Positions 27,284 through 35,980 of a stretch of 64,000 nt of DNA are shown one piece after another. The DNA comes from Ornithinimicrobium cavernae. GTDB lineage: Bacteria > Actinomycetota > Actinomycetes > Actinomycetales > Dermatophilaceae. The stretch is taken from assembly GCF_003121625.1 (NCBI RefSeq), contig NZ_QDDJ01000021.1:36966-100965 (forward strand). The letters run 5' to 3'. The first letter of the stretch is position 1. Each line of letters begins with the position of its first letter. The notes under the pieces are model-generated. The model was not told the origin of the DNA. It saw only the letters and a program-made list of their open reading frames with translations, and did not search any database. The position numbers and the translations under genes were made by a program.

Positions 27284-29483
27284 AGGCCGCGCGCTCGGCG
27301 TCCAGGCGGTCCAGCTCGGCCCTGAGCTCGGGATGGTCGGCCAGGTCCGGGTCGTCTCCGACCACCTGCCAGGCATCCTCGTGCGCGGCGACGATCAGGT
27401 CCTCGTCGCGGGTCAGCCGGAGCAGTCGCAGACTGCTCCGCGCCCCGGACTGGGACGCTCCCAGCACGTCCCCCTCACGACGCTGAGCCAGGTCCAGCCG
27501 GGCCAGCTCGAAGCCGTCCGTCGTGGACGCCACCGCCTCGAGTCGCTCCAGGGACTGGCTCTCCGCCTCCTGGCTCATGAGCAGGCACAGCCCGGGCTTG
27601 GAACCACGGCCGATCCGGCCCCGCAGCTGGTGCAGCTGGGAGATCCCGAAGCGGTCGGCGTCGATGATCACCATCTGCGTGGCGTTGGGCACATCGACCC
27701 CGACCTCGATCACCGTGGTCGCGACCAGCACGTCGATCTCACCGGCAGCGAAGGCCCGCATGGTGGCGTCCTTCTCGTCGGTCGCCTGACGCCCGTGGAG
27801 GATGCCGATCCGCAGCCCCGCGGTCGCCGGCAGCTCCCTCAGCGCGCGCTCCACCTGCAGCACGCCGTGCAGCTCGGCGCGGCTCTCCTCCTCCGGCGCC
27901 GCGGCCGAGGCCCCCTGCGCCGCGATCGCGCCGCCGGGTCCGATGTCCGCACCGTCGGGAAGGTCGGGGTCGTCCTCCTGACCGATCCGGGGACACACGA
28001 CATACACCTGACCGCCCCGGGCCACCTCCTCAGCCACCCGCTCCCAGGTGCGCTGCACCCAGGACGGTTGGTTGCCGCGGACCACATGGGTGGTGATGGG
28101 CTGACGCCCGCGAGGGACCTCGGTCAGCGTCGAGGTCTCCATGTCGCCGAAGACCGTCATCGCGACGGTGCGCGGGATCGGCGTCGCCGTCATCACCAGC
28201 GTGTGGGGCGAGGCGTCGTCGACCTTGGCCCGCAGCGCATCCCGCTGCTCGACGCCGAAGCGGTGCTGCTCGTCCACGACGACCAGGCCGAGCTCGGCGA
28301 ACTGCACGTGCTCCTGGATCAGGGCGTGCGTGCCGACGACGATCCCCGCCTCGCCGCTGGCCGCCATCAAGAGGTTGGCCCGGCGCTCGGCGGCGGACTG
28401 GCTCCCCGTGAGGAGAGCCACCCGGGTGCCGTCCGCGGCGCCGCCCAGCAGGCCGGCCTCGGCGAGTGGGCCGAGCATCGCGCTGATCGAGCGGTGGTGC
28501 TGGACCGCGAGGACCTCCGTGGGGGCCAGCAGGGCCGCCTGACCCCCGGCGTCGATCACGGTGAGCATCGCCAGCAGGGCCACGACCGTCTTGCCGGAGC
28601 CCACCTCGCCCTGCAGCAGTCGGTGCATCGGGACACTGCGCCCCAGGTCGCTGGTGACCTCACCGAGCACCTGCTCCTGTCCCTCGGTGAGATCGAAGGG
28701 CAGACGCTCGCGGAACTGCTCGGCCAGGCCGCCGGCCACCGCAGACCGGGGCACAGCGGGAACCGCGTCGGAGGAGTGCCGCATCACCGCGAGCGCGGCC
28801 TGCAGCACGAAGGCCTCCTGGAACTTCATCCGCCAGCGGGCCTTGCGCTGCTCCTCGGTGCTGCGCGGCTGGTGCACCATCGTGAACGCGTTGCTCAGCG
28901 GTGGCAGGCCGTGCCTGGCGCGGACCTCCACGGGGATCGGGTCGGGCACCTCGGCCAGGGCGTGCAGCACCAGGTCGACGGCGGCCGCGACCTTCATCGA
29001 GGTCATCTTCGGGACCTGGCTGTAGACCGGGATCGGGCCCTCGCCGAAGGTGCTGCCCGCCTGCGCCCCGGCGCCCAGCACCTCGTACTCGGGATGGGTC
29101 AGCTGTCGCCGGCCGCCGTAGTGGCTCACTGTCCCCGAGACCAGCACCCTCCTGCCCGGGACGAGGGCGTTCTCATGGCCCCACGCGGAGAAGAAGGTGA
29201 GCTCGAGCTCGTTGCCCAGCCCGTCCTCGATGCTGGCGATGAGCATGCTGCCGCGTCGCTGCCGCATCTTGCGGGTCACCGCGTGCTGCACGTCGGCCAG
29301 CACCACGACATACTCCCCCTCCGCCAGCGTGGAGAAGTCCGTCGGGCGGGTGGGGTCCAGGTAGGTGCGGGGGTAGAACTCCAACAGGTCGCGCACCGTG
29401 ACCAGGTCCTTCTTGGCCAGCGCGGTGGCCGCCTTGGCCACCACCGAGCGCAGGTTCGTGTCCAGCGTCGTCCGCTCAGCCAT
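27267..29483 (-). CDS. recG: ATP-dependent DNA helicase RecG
   Basis: Branch-migration helicase that remodels stalled replication forks and recombination intermediates. The 738-residue protein has an N-terminal wedge/OB domain (YYPRT-like FYPRTYLD, RGSMLIASIEDGL) and helicase domains with Walker A LLQGEVGSGKTVVAL, DEQH box VVVDEQHRFGVEQR, TATPIPRT, and QLRGRIGRG. The insert between helicase motifs (about 535-560) is rich in Gly, Ala and Glu and is a lineage-specific loop. The ATG at 29483 is preferred over a GTG immediately upstream. Lies 12 bp after the DAK2-type gene. Confidence 0.95.
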   Translation of the reverse strand: MAERTTLDTNLRSVVAKAATALAKKDLVTVRDLLEFYPRTYLDPTRPTDFSTLAEGEYVVVLADVQHAVTRKMRQRRGSMLIASIEDGLGNELELTFFSAWGHENALVPGRRVLVSGTVSHYGGRRQLTHPEYEVLGAGAQAGSTFGEGPIPVYSQVPKMTSMKVAAAVDLVLHALAEVPDPIPVEVRARHGLPPLSNAFTMVHQPRSTEEQRKARWRMKFQEAFVLQAALAVMRHSSDAVPAVPRSAVAGGLAEQFRERLPFDLTEGQEQVLGEVTSDLGRSVPMHRLLQGEVGSGKTVVALLAMLTVIDAGGQAALLAPTEVLAVQHHRSISAMLGPLAEAGLLGGAADGTRVALLTGSQSAAERRANLLMAASGEAGIVVGTHALIQEHVQFAELGLVVVDEQHRFGVEQRDALRAKVDDASPHTLVMTATPIPRTVAMTVFGDMETSTLTEVPRGRQPITTHVVRGNQPSWVQRTWERVAEEVARGGQVYVVCPRIGQEDDPDLPDGADIGPGGAIAAQGASAAAPEEESRAELHGVLQVERALRELPATAGLRIGILHGRQATDEKDATMRAFAAGEIDVLVATTVIEVGVDVPNATQMVIIDADRFGISQLHQLRGRIGRGSKPGLCLLMSQEAESQSLERLEAVASTTDGFELARLDLAQRREGDVLGASQSGARSSLRLLRLTRDEDLIVAAHEDAWQVVGDDPDLADHPELRAELDRLDAERAAFLERG

Positions 29484-29495
29484 CACCGCAGCACC

Positions 29496-31163
29496 TCACT
29501 CGGCCCCCAGCAGCCACGGGTAGGCCGGCTGACCGCCGTCGACCCAGACGACCTCCACGCCGGGGTGGGCCTGCTCGATGGCCCCGACCACCTGCTCCAT
29601 CCCAGCGCGCTGCGCCGGCTCCACGTCCGCACCGGAGACCACCGTCAGCAGCTCGGTCTGGTCGGTGACGAGCCGCGCCAGCAGTCTGGTCGCCGCCCGC
29701 ACCAGGTCGTCGTCCACGACCACGATCTGCCCGTCGAGCAGCCCCAGGGCCTGCCCGGCACGGCAGGGACCGGCGCCGGTCTGGGCATCCCGGGAGGCCA
29801 GCGTCAGCTCGGCGTGGAGGGTGGCCCCGGCGGCCTCACTCATCGTCGCGACCGTGTCCGCCAGAGCCGCCTCGGGGTCGAACACCGCCAGGGCAGCCAG
29901 GCCCTGCACGACAGCACGGCTGGGCACCACCTCGACAACCAGCCCCTCCTCGCGCGCGTCGCTCGCGGCGGCCTCGGCGGCCATCTGCACGTCCGCGTCG
30001 TTGGGCAGCACCACGACGGACCGGGCCGGCACCGCCCAGATGGCGTTGAGCAGCTGGCCGGTCGAGGCACGTGCCCCGGCGCTGGAGCGCACGACCGTCG
30101 CGCCGGACTGCTCGAACAGCTCCACCAGGCCGTCGCCGCCGGCACAGGCGACCACCCCGGTCCCGGCACGTGGCTGCGGAACGGGGGCGGACGGCATACT
30201 CCCGGACCTGACGAGGGCCTCGATCCGGACCCCGCCGACATGGCCGGCCATCGCGCCCGCCTCCACCGCGACCTGCGGTTCGTCCAGGTGGACGTGCACC
30301 CGCCACTCCTCCGGCCCGCCGACCACGAGGACAGAGGAGCCGACCTGCTCCAGGTGCGCCCGCAGGTGACTGACGCGGGACCCGTCGGAGCGGGTGAGGA
30401 CGTACATGACCTCGTAGGCGCCCTCCCCGTCATCGGTGCAGTCGGCGGTGGGCAGCGTCGCGGTCGTCTGGAACCAGGGGCTGTCACCGGCGTCGGCCGC
30501 GACCTGTCCGTCCGTGAGCACCCGCTGCAGCGCCTCCAGGACGATGACCAGTCCTGCCCCGCCCGCATCGACCACGCCCGCCCTGGCCAGTGCCGGCAGC
30601 TGGGTCGGGGTGTGCTCCAGAGCGGTCCGCGCCGCCGCGAGGGCCGCCGCACTCACGTCGGCGGCGGTGGCTCCGTCCTCGGCGGCCGCCTCACGGGCCC
30701 CCGCCGCAGCCGCCCTGGAGACCGACAGGATCGTGCCCTCGACCGGCGAGGACACCCCCGCCCAGGCGAGCTGGTCCGCGCGGGTGAACGCGGCGGCGAG
30801 CAGCTCGGCCCGCAGCTCCTCCCCCGGCCCGTCCGCCGCGGCGGCAGCCTCGTGCAGCCCGCGGGCGAGCTGGCTCAGGATGACGCCGGAGTTGCCACGG
30901 GCCGACAGCAACATGCCGCGCGCGAGGAGGCCCAGACCCTGGGTGAGGCTGATCCCGGTCCCGTCCACGTCGTGGTGGCTCCGCAGCACGTCGAGCGCAC
31001 CGTCGAAGGTCAGGAACATGTTGGTCCCGGTGTCCCCGTCGGGGACCGGAAAGACGTTGAGGGCGTCGATCTGGGTGCGGGCGTCGGCCAGGCCCGCGCG
31101 CGCGGCGAGGGCCCACCGTCGGGCCGCTGCCAGGTCCAGGGGCAGCGCGGTCGGAGTGCTCAT
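29496..31163 (-). CDS. DAK2-domain fatty-acid-kinase-like protein (FakA/YloV family)
   Basis: A 555-residue protein with the FakA layout: an N-terminal DhaL/DAK2 nucleotide-binding domain (NVFPVPDGDTGTNM with the Mg-binding aspartates, SARGNSGVILSQ, DAGGAG) and a C-terminal domain ending VEVVWVDGGQPAYPWLLGAE. In Firmicutes FakA phosphorylates fatty acids held by FakB; no FakB (DegV) gene is in this window. The ATG at 31163 was chosen over an upstream extension lacking family similarity. Position directly before recG is widely conserved. Confidence 0.88.
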   Translation of the reverse strand: MSTPTALPLDLAAARRWALAARAGLADARTQIDALNVFPVPDGDTGTNMFLTFDGALDVLRSHHDVDGTGISLTQGLGLLARGMLLSARGNSGVILSQLARGLHEAAAAADGPGEELRAELLAAAFTRADQLAWAGVSSPVEGTILSVSRAAAAGAREAAAEDGATAADVSAAALAAARTALEHTPTQLPALARAGVVDAGGAGLVIVLEALQRVLTDGQVAADAGDSPWFQTTATLPTADCTDDGEGAYEVMYVLTRSDGSRVSHLRAHLEQVGSSVLVVGGPEEWRVHVHLDEPQVAVEAGAMAGHVGGVRIEALVRSGSMPSAPVPQPRAGTGVVACAGGDGLVELFEQSGATVVRSSAGARASTGQLLNAIWAVPARSVVVLPNDADVQMAAEAAASDAREEGLVVEVVPSRAVVQGLAALAVFDPEAALADTVATMSEAAGATLHAELTLASRDAQTGAGPCRAGQALGLLDGQIVVVDDDLVRAATRLLARLVTDQTELLTVVSGADVEPAQRAGMEQVVGAIEQAHPGVEVVWVDGGQPAYPWLLGAE

Positions 31164-31411
31164 CCGGCTCACCTGCCTCTGCTCTGCGGCGCCTGCTGAC
31201 GCGTGGTTGTCCCGGCCGGCTGGCTGGCCCGGGACAGGGGGCACCCGCAGGTTATCGTCCGACCCGGACCGCGTGGTGACACCGTCCACACCTGCGTGCC
31301 GCGGTCGGTCCACCGGTCCGCTGGGGCGGCGTGCCCGGGCCCCGCACCCTGCCGGTCGTGACCCGCCCGTCCCGACTCCTCAGCAGGGAGCCCGTGGGCG
31401 CACGGCACGTT

Positions 31412-31441
31412 TTGGCGCAGGCGGCTGGTGTCCGCTACGCT
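31412..31441 (+). promoter_or_regulatory. rpmB promoter
   Basis: A -35 box TTGGCG (31412-31417) and a -10 box TACGCT (31436-31441) with an 18-bp spacer, about 90 bp upstream of rpmB. The rest of the 368-bp gap between the divergent DAK2-type gene and rpmB shows no gene. Confidence 0.55.
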
Positions 31442-31531
31442 AGGCCGGTTCCCGGATGGCTTTGTGGTGCTCCAGTGTGCGCCGCTGACGTCGGGAACGC
31501 CCCGATCCACCATTCGACCTCAGGAGACACC

Positions 31532-31729
31532 GTGGCTGCCACTTGCGACGTCTGCGGCAAGGGACCGAGCTTCGGTCACAGCATCTCGCACTCCCACCGC
31601 CGCACCAAGCGCCGCTGGAACCCGAACATCCAGCGCGTCCGTGCCCTCGTGGGCCCCAAGGGTGTGACCCCCAAGCGCGTCAACGTGTGCACGTCCTGCC
31701 TCAAGGCCGGCAAGATCACCACGCGCTGA
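31532..31729 (+). CDS. rpmB: 50S ribosomal protein L28
   Basis: A 65-residue ribosomal protein from a GTG at 31532 preceded by CAGGAG. The sequence ([20 protein letters not shown] at the start, [25 protein letters not shown]) is a full-length L28 with both CxxC pairs, so it is the zinc-binding type. It stands alone with its own promoter and terminator, divergent from the DAK2-type gene. Confidence 0.96.
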   Translation: MAATCDVCGKGPSFGHSISHSHRRTKRRWNPNIQRVRALVGPKGVTPKRVNVCTSCLKAGKITTR

Positions 31730-31756
31730 CACCCGCGGTCCCTGACCGCATCCGAC

Positions 31757-31788
31757 AGGCCGGACTCCCCTCGGGAGGCCGGCCTTTG
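31757..31788 (+). terminator. rpmB terminator
   Basis: AGGCCGG and CCGGCCT arms with inner CTCCC/GGGAG pairing, followed by TTTGT, 27 bp past the rpmB stop: a classical rho-independent terminator. Confidence 0.8.
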
Positions 31789-31852
31789 TCATGTGCTCGC
31801 ACGACTCCTCGCACGACGCGGGCGAGACCAGGGGTTCAGACTGCCGACGCCT

Positions 31853-31891
31853 GGGCCTCGGACCCCGGGCCTCGGGCCTCGGGCCTCGGGC
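31853..31891. repeat. heptamer GGGCCTC tandem repeat
   Basis: Five near-perfect tandem heptamers (GGGCCTC, the second changed to GGACCCC) in the gap between rpmB and thiL, where no gene is seen. Confidence 0.7.
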
Positions 31892-31911
31892 AACCGTGCG
31901 CTCGGTCGAGG

Positions 31912-31957
31912 GATATCTCGGGTCACGATGCGCCCGGTCGGCGGAGATCTCGGGTCA
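31912..31957. repeat. duplicated thiL stop region
   Basis: The 14-mers at 31912-31925 (GATATCTCGGGTCA) and 31944-31957 (GAGATCTCGGGTCA) differ at one base, 32 bp apart. The right copy contains the thiL stop codon; the left copy lies downstream of the gene. Confidence 0.55.
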
Positions 31958-32965
31958 GCCGCCGAAGTGGTCCCAGCCGCCACCGGAGGTGCGCTCACCG
32001 CGCCACCACACACCCGGTCCCCCGACGCCGGCCTCTGAGGTGCTCCCGACGACGGTCCACCCGGAGGGCGTGGCCCCCAGGGGGAAGGTCGCCAGGAGCG
32101 AGTGCTCCTCGCCGCCGGAGAGCACACAGTCCAGGGCGGCGCGTCCGCCGAGCACCGGCTCGTACGTCGCCGCCAGCCCCGCCAGCACCTCCTCGTCCAG
32201 GTCGATGCGCACCGCGCTCGCGGTGGCGATACGCCCGGCGTCACGCACGAGGCCGTCGGAGATGTCGAGCATCGCGGTGGCGCCCTCCGCGGCGGCCCGT
32301 GGCCCCTGCGTCAGGTCAGGGTCGGGGCGGCAGTGGTAGGCGACCCAGCCACCCACCTCCTCGACGGACTCGGCCGGTGGCCACCAGTCGGCGTCGCTGC
32401 GGCGCAGGACCTCCAGCCCCGCCGCCGACCGACCGAGCGACCCGGAGACCGCGAGCTCCTGCCCCGCCCCGGCTCCCGAGCGCAGCACGGGCCGCCCCCC
32501 GGGCACCTCGCCCAGTGCCGTGACGGACACGACCACGGCGCCCTCCGACGAGGACAGGTCGCCTCCGATGACGGGCACTCTGCTCGCCGCCGAGACCTCG
32601 GCGATCCCCGCGGTGAGGTCGCGTGCCCACTGCGCAGGCAGGGAGCCCGGAGCCACGAGGGTGACGAGCAGACCGGTGCCGACGCCGCCCATGGCGGCGA
32701 GGTCCGCAAGGTTCTGCACGACGACCTTGGCGCCGACATCGTGGGCGGAGGACCACGCATCGAGCCAGTCCCGGCCCCGGACCATGGCGTCGGTGGTGGC
32801 CAGCACGGGGCCGGTGGTCGCCAGGAGCGCGGTGTCGTCGCCCGGCCCCACCAGCACCGCGTCGGTGGTGCTTAGGGTGGCGAAGATGTGACCGAGGATC
32901 CCGGCCTCACCGAGGTCACCGATGGTGACCGGTCGACCGGCACCTGTGTCTGTGGCACCCGACAT
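31955..32965 (-). CDS. thiL: thiamine-monophosphate kinase
   Basis: Phosphorylates thiamine monophosphate to thiamine pyrophosphate. The 336-residue protein has the N-terminal ATP/Mg motifs VLVGPGDDTALLATTG and LATTDAMVRGRDW, then the VVQNLADLAAMG and VPVIGGDLSSS signatures and the DISDGLVRDAGR helix of the PurM/ThiL fold. The ATG at 32965 has a strong AGGAGGG upstream. No other thiamine gene is in the window. Its 3' end is duplicated about 32 bp downstream. Confidence 0.94.
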   Translation of the reverse strand: MSGATDTGAGRPVTIGDLGEAGILGHIFATLSTTDAVLVGPGDDTALLATTGPVLATTDAMVRGRDWLDAWSSAHDVGAKVVVQNLADLAAMGGVGTGLLVTLVAPGSLPAQWARDLTAGIAEVSAASRVPVIGGDLSSSEGAVVVSVTALGEVPGGRPVLRSGAGAGQELAVSGSLGRSAAGLEVLRRSDADWWPPAESVEEVGGWVAYHCRPDPDLTQGPRAAAEGATAMLDISDGLVRDAGRIATASAVRIDLDEEVLAGLAATYEPVLGGRAALDCVLSGGEEHSLLATFPLGATPSGWTVVGSTSEAGVGGPGVWWRGERTSGGGWDHFGG

Positions 32966-33056
32966 GCCAGCCCTCCTCCCGCGTCGCGTCCCTGCACGGT
33001 AGCGTCTGGGCCACAGCGGGTCGTGGAGCGGTCCGCACCGAGCCACAGGAGGCGAC

Positions 33057-33290
33057 ATGGTTCAGGCGTACATCCTCATCCAGACCGAGGTCGGCAAGTC
33101 GGGTGTCGTGTCGCGGGCCGTCGGCCAGCTCGAGGGCGTGGTGACGTCCGAGGACGTGACCGGCCCCTACGACGTGATCGCCCGGGTCGAGGCTCCCAGC
33201 GTGGATGACCTTGGGCGGCAGGTGATCTCGCAGATCCAGGAGGTGCCCCACATCACCCGCACCACGACCTGCACGGTGGTCCACCTCTGA
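33057..33290 (+). CDS. stand-alone Lrp/AsnC ligand-binding (RAM) domain protein
   Basis: A 77-residue protein consisting only of the regulator-of-amino-acid-metabolism fold of Lrp/AsnC proteins (VQAYILIQTEVGKSG, VTGPYDVIARVEAPSVDDLG, HITRTTTCTVVHL) with no DNA-binding domain. Such proteins are common in actinobacteria near thiL and ddl and may sense amino acids or modulate full-length regulators. The ATG has AGGAGG 5 nt upstream. It lies 92 bp from the divergent thiL. Confidence 0.85.
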   Translation: MVQAYILIQTEVGKSGVVSRAVGQLEGVVTSEDVTGPYDVIARVEAPSVDDLGRQVISQIQEVPHITRTTTCTVVHL

Positions 33291-33319
33291 CCTCGCACGC
33301 CACGCACCGCCCCCGCGCC

Positions 33320-33775
33320 GTGGTGAGCCGCACGAGCGGCGCGCGCCTCGGCATACTCCTGCTCGTCGCCCTGCCGCTGGTCGCCTGCTCGTCCGCTGTC
33401 AAGGTGGCACCGTTCGACGGGGCCGAGACCCCGGAGTGCCACGCCGTCGGTGCCCACTGGCCGACGCGGGTCGGGCCCGCCGAGTGGCGCGAGACGGCCG
33501 TCGACTCGGTGACCGTCGCGGCCTGGGGCGACCCGGCCATCATCGCCCGGTGCGGTGCCGTCCCACCCGGGCCGACCGAGCAGCTGTGCCTGGACAGCGC
33601 GGGGGTGGACTGGATCGTCGAGGAGCTGGATGACGGCACGTCGTTCACGACCTACGGTCGCAGCCCGGCCATCGAGGTCCTCGTGCCGGACGCCTACGAC
33701 ACCCCGGCCCTGCTCCTGCCGGCGTTCGGACCGGCGGCCGAGACGGTCGAGCAGGGGCCCAACCGCTGCTCGTGA
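33320..33775 (+). CDS. DUF3515 family lipoprotein
   Basis: A 151-residue predicted lipoprotein: the signal peptide LGILLLVALPLVAC ends at a lipobox cysteine (LVAC, Cys23). The mature part carries four further cysteines, including those in TPECHAV, ARCGAVPPG and EQLCLDSAGVDWI, a pattern I associate with the actinobacterial DUF3515 family that sits next to ddl. Function unknown. It begins at tandem GTG codons; the first is used here. Lies 29 bp after the RAM-domain gene and convergent with ddl. Confidence 0.8.
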   Translation: MVSRTSGARLGILLLVALPLVACSSAVKVAPFDGAETPECHAVGAHWPTRVGPAEWRETAVDSVTVAAWGDPAIIARCGAVPPGPTEQLCLDSAGVDWIVEELDDGTSFTTYGRSPAIEVLVPDAYDTPALLLPAFGPAAETVEQGPNRCS

Positions 33776-33793
33776 GTATGCCGCGTGGCCGGG

Positions 33794-34930
33794 TCAGCGC
33801 AGACCGGTGCGCCGCTCGAGGGCGAGGGTGATCAGCTCGTCGATCAGCTCGGGATAGCTGACCCCGGAGGCCGCCCAGACCTGGGGGTACATCGAGTACG
33901 GCGTGAACCCGGGCATCGTGTTGATCTCGTTGAGCAGCACCTCACCGGACTCGGTGAGGAAGCAGTCGACGCGGGAGAGGCCCTCACAGTCCGCGGCCTC
34001 GAAGGCGACGGCGGCGATGCGCTGGATCTCGTCCCGCACCGTGTCCGGCACGTCGGCCGGGCAGGAGAGCGCCACGCTCGCCTCGTCGAGGTACTTGGCC
34101 TCGAAGTCGTAGAAGGTGTGCTCACCGCCGACCACGATCTCACCGACCTCGCTGACCCGCGGGCTGCCGCTGCCGTGACCACCGAGCACACCGCACTCCA
34201 GCTCGCGGCCGCTGATGCCGGCCTCGACGATGACCTTGGGGTCGTGCTCCCGCGCCATCTCGATCGCCGCCACGAGCTCGGCAGGGTCGTCGACCCGCGT
34301 GATGCCGACCGACGAGCCCGCACGGGCCGGCTTGACGAAGACCGGGAACGCGAGGCTGTGGACGGCGTCGAGCGCCGCCGCCCGGTCGCGCTGCCACTGC
34401 AGGTCGGTGATGACGGTGTAGGGCCCGATCGGCAGGCCCGCGCCGGCGAACACGGCCTTCATGAACGCCTTGTCCATCATGGCGGCGGAGGCGAGGACGC
34501 CGCAGCCGACGTAGCGGATGTCCGCGAGCTCCAGCAGGCCCTGGATGGTGCCGTCCTCGCCGAACGGGCCGTGCAGCAGCGGGAACACGACGTCGACCTC
34601 GGAGAGGGCCCGGGGCACCTCACCCGGCTCGGTGACGGTCACCAGGTTGCTCCCGGTGCCCAGCGGCAGGACCACGGTGCTGTCACTGTCCGGCACCTCA
34701 GGGAGGCGGCCGTCCGTGATCTCCAGCCGGGCCGGGTCGTCGGCGACCTGGACCCAGCGGCCCTCGCGCGTGATCCCGATGGGCACCACGTCGTAGCGGT
34801 CCCGGTCGATCGCCCGCAGCACACTGGCCGCCGTGGCGCACGAGATGGCGTGCTCGGCCGAGCGGCCGCCGAAGACCAGGGCAACGGTGGTCCGTCCGGA
34901 CTCGGTCTGGGGTGCGGGCTGGCTGTCCAT
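33794..34930 (-). CDS. ddl: D-alanine--D-alanine ligase
   Basis: ATP-grasp enzyme that makes the D-Ala-D-Ala end of peptidoglycan precursors. The 378 residues include VALVFGGRSAEHAISCATA, DVVFPLLHGPFGEDGTIQG, FPVFVKPARAGSSVGI and LLNEINTMPGFTPYSMYP. The ATG at 34930 is preferred over an upstream in-frame start because a TAGGCT box on the minus strand (34943-34938) ends 7 nt before it, pointing to a leaderless transcript. Follows gpsA after 48 bp, the usual actinobacterial neighbour. Confidence 0.95.
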   Translation of the reverse strand: MDSQPAPQTESGRTTVALVFGGRSAEHAISCATAASVLRAIDRDRYDVVPIGITREGRWVQVADDPARLEITDGRLPEVPDSDSTVVLPLGTGSNLVTVTEPGEVPRALSEVDVVFPLLHGPFGEDGTIQGLLELADIRYVGCGVLASAAMMDKAFMKAVFAGAGLPIGPYTVITDLQWQRDRAAALDAVHSLAFPVFVKPARAGSSVGITRVDDPAELVAAIEMAREHDPKVIVEAGISGRELECGVLGGHGSGSPRVSEVGEIVVGGEHTFYDFEAKYLDEASVALSCPADVPDTVRDEIQRIAAVAFEAADCEGLSRVDCFLTESGEVLLNEINTMPGFTPYSMYPQVWAASGVSYPELIDELITLALERRTGLR

Positions 34931-34937
34931 CGCGGTG

Positions 34938-34943
34938 AGCCTA
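34938..34943 (-). promoter_or_regulatory. -10 box TAGGCT, leaderless ddl
   Basis: TAGGCT on the minus strand ends 7 nt before the ddl ATG at 34930 and decides between two candidate starts. Confidence 0.45.
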
Positions 34944-34978
34944 ACCGGTGGAGGGTCCGACACCGGTGACCTGAGGGG

Positions 34979-35980
34979 TCAGTGTCGCTCGTGCTTGTGC
35001 GGCCGCGACATGAGGTGGTCGCCCAGCTCGCGCACATCGATCGCGTGCTCGACCACCGCCCTGACGCCGGCGCAGATCGGCATGTCCACCCCCTGCGTCG
35101 CGGCCAGGTCGACGACGGACCGGCAGGACTTGACCCCCTCGGCGGTCTGGCTGGTGATCGCGACGACCTCCTCGACCGACAGCCCCTTGCCCAGGTTGAC
35201 GCCGAAGGCGTGGTTGCGCGACAACGGGGACATGCAGGTGGCGATGAGGTCGCCGACGCCGGCCAACCCCATCAGGGTCGCGGCGTCGGCGCCGAGCGCC
35301 GCACCCAGCCGTGCCGTCTCGGCCAGGCCGCGGGTGATGATCGTGGCCTTGGTGTTGTCGCCGTAACCCAGCCCCTCGGCCATCCCGACCGCGAGGGCGA
35401 TGACGTTCTTGACCGCACCGCCGAGCTCGGCGCCGATCACGTCGGTCTGCGTGTAGGGCCGGAAGTAGCTGGTCGCGCACGCTGCGGCCACCTGCTCGGC
35501 GGCCCCGAGGTCGCTGCAGGCGACGACGGCCGCCGCCGGCTGCCTGGCCGCGATCTCGTGGGACAGGTTCGGCCCGGAGAGGACGACCACCTGGTCGCGG
35601 GGCACTCCGGCGGCCTCCTGGATCACCTCGCTCATCCGTCGGCCCGTGCCCAGCTCGATGCCCTTCATCAGGGACACGACCGGCACGCCGGCCGGCAGGT
35701 GGCGGCCCCACTCCTCGAGGTTGGTGCGGAGGGTCTGGGACGGGATCGCCAGGACGACCAGGTCCGCTCCCGCGGTCGCCGTGGCGGGGTCGTGGGTCGC
35801 ACTGACCGCGTCGGGCAGGGCGAGCTCTGGCAGGTAGGCGGCGTTGACGTGGTCGGCGTTGATCGCCTCGGCGACCTCGGGGCGCCGGGCGTGCAGGACG
35901 ACCTCTCCCCCGGCGTCGGCCAGGACCGCGGCGAACGCGGTGCCCCAGGAGCCGCTGCCGAAGACCGCTGTGCGGGTCAC
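34979..35980 (-). CDS. gpsA: glycerol-3-phosphate dehydrogenase [NAD(P)+]
   Basis: Reduces dihydroxyacetone phosphate to sn-glycerol-3-phosphate for phospholipid synthesis. The 333 residues have the N-terminal Rossmann motif VFGSGSWGTAFA (6-17), SLMKGIELGTGRRMSEV, the catalytic-Lys region GGAVKNVIALAVGMAEGLG, and GLAGVGDLIATCMSPLSRN. The GTG start overlaps the plsC stop by 4 bp (GTGA), so acyltransferase and dehydrogenase are co-translated, matching their linked roles. The C-terminus is His-rich (PHKHERH). Confidence 0.95.
   Translation of the reverse strand: MTRTAVFGSGSWGTAFAAVLADAGGEVVLHARRPEVAEAINADHVNAAYLPELALPDAVSATHDPATATAGADLVVLAIPSQTLRTNLEEWGRHLPAGVPVVSLMKGIELGTGRRMSEVIQEAAGVPRDQVVVLSGPNLSHEIAARQPAAAVVACSDLGAAEQVAAACATSYFRPYTQTDVIGAELGGAVKNVIALAVGMAEGLGYGDNTKATIITRGLAETARLGAALGADAATLMGLAGVGDLIATCMSPLSRNHAFGVNLGKGLSVEEVVAITSQTAEGVKSCRSVVDLAATQGVDMPICAGVRAVVEHAIDVRELGDHLMSRPHKHERH

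Noticed and set aside
27222..31199. A plus-strand open frame of more than 1,300 codons
   Set aside because: It is the antisense shadow of recG and the DAK2-type gene, both of which show clear family motifs on the minus strand; the plus-strand translation is low-complexity and recognisable as nothing.
31164..31411. Additional small gene between the DAK2-type gene and rpmB
   Set aside because: Open frames here lack a ribosome binding site and coding-like composition; I see only promoter-like sequence near 31412.
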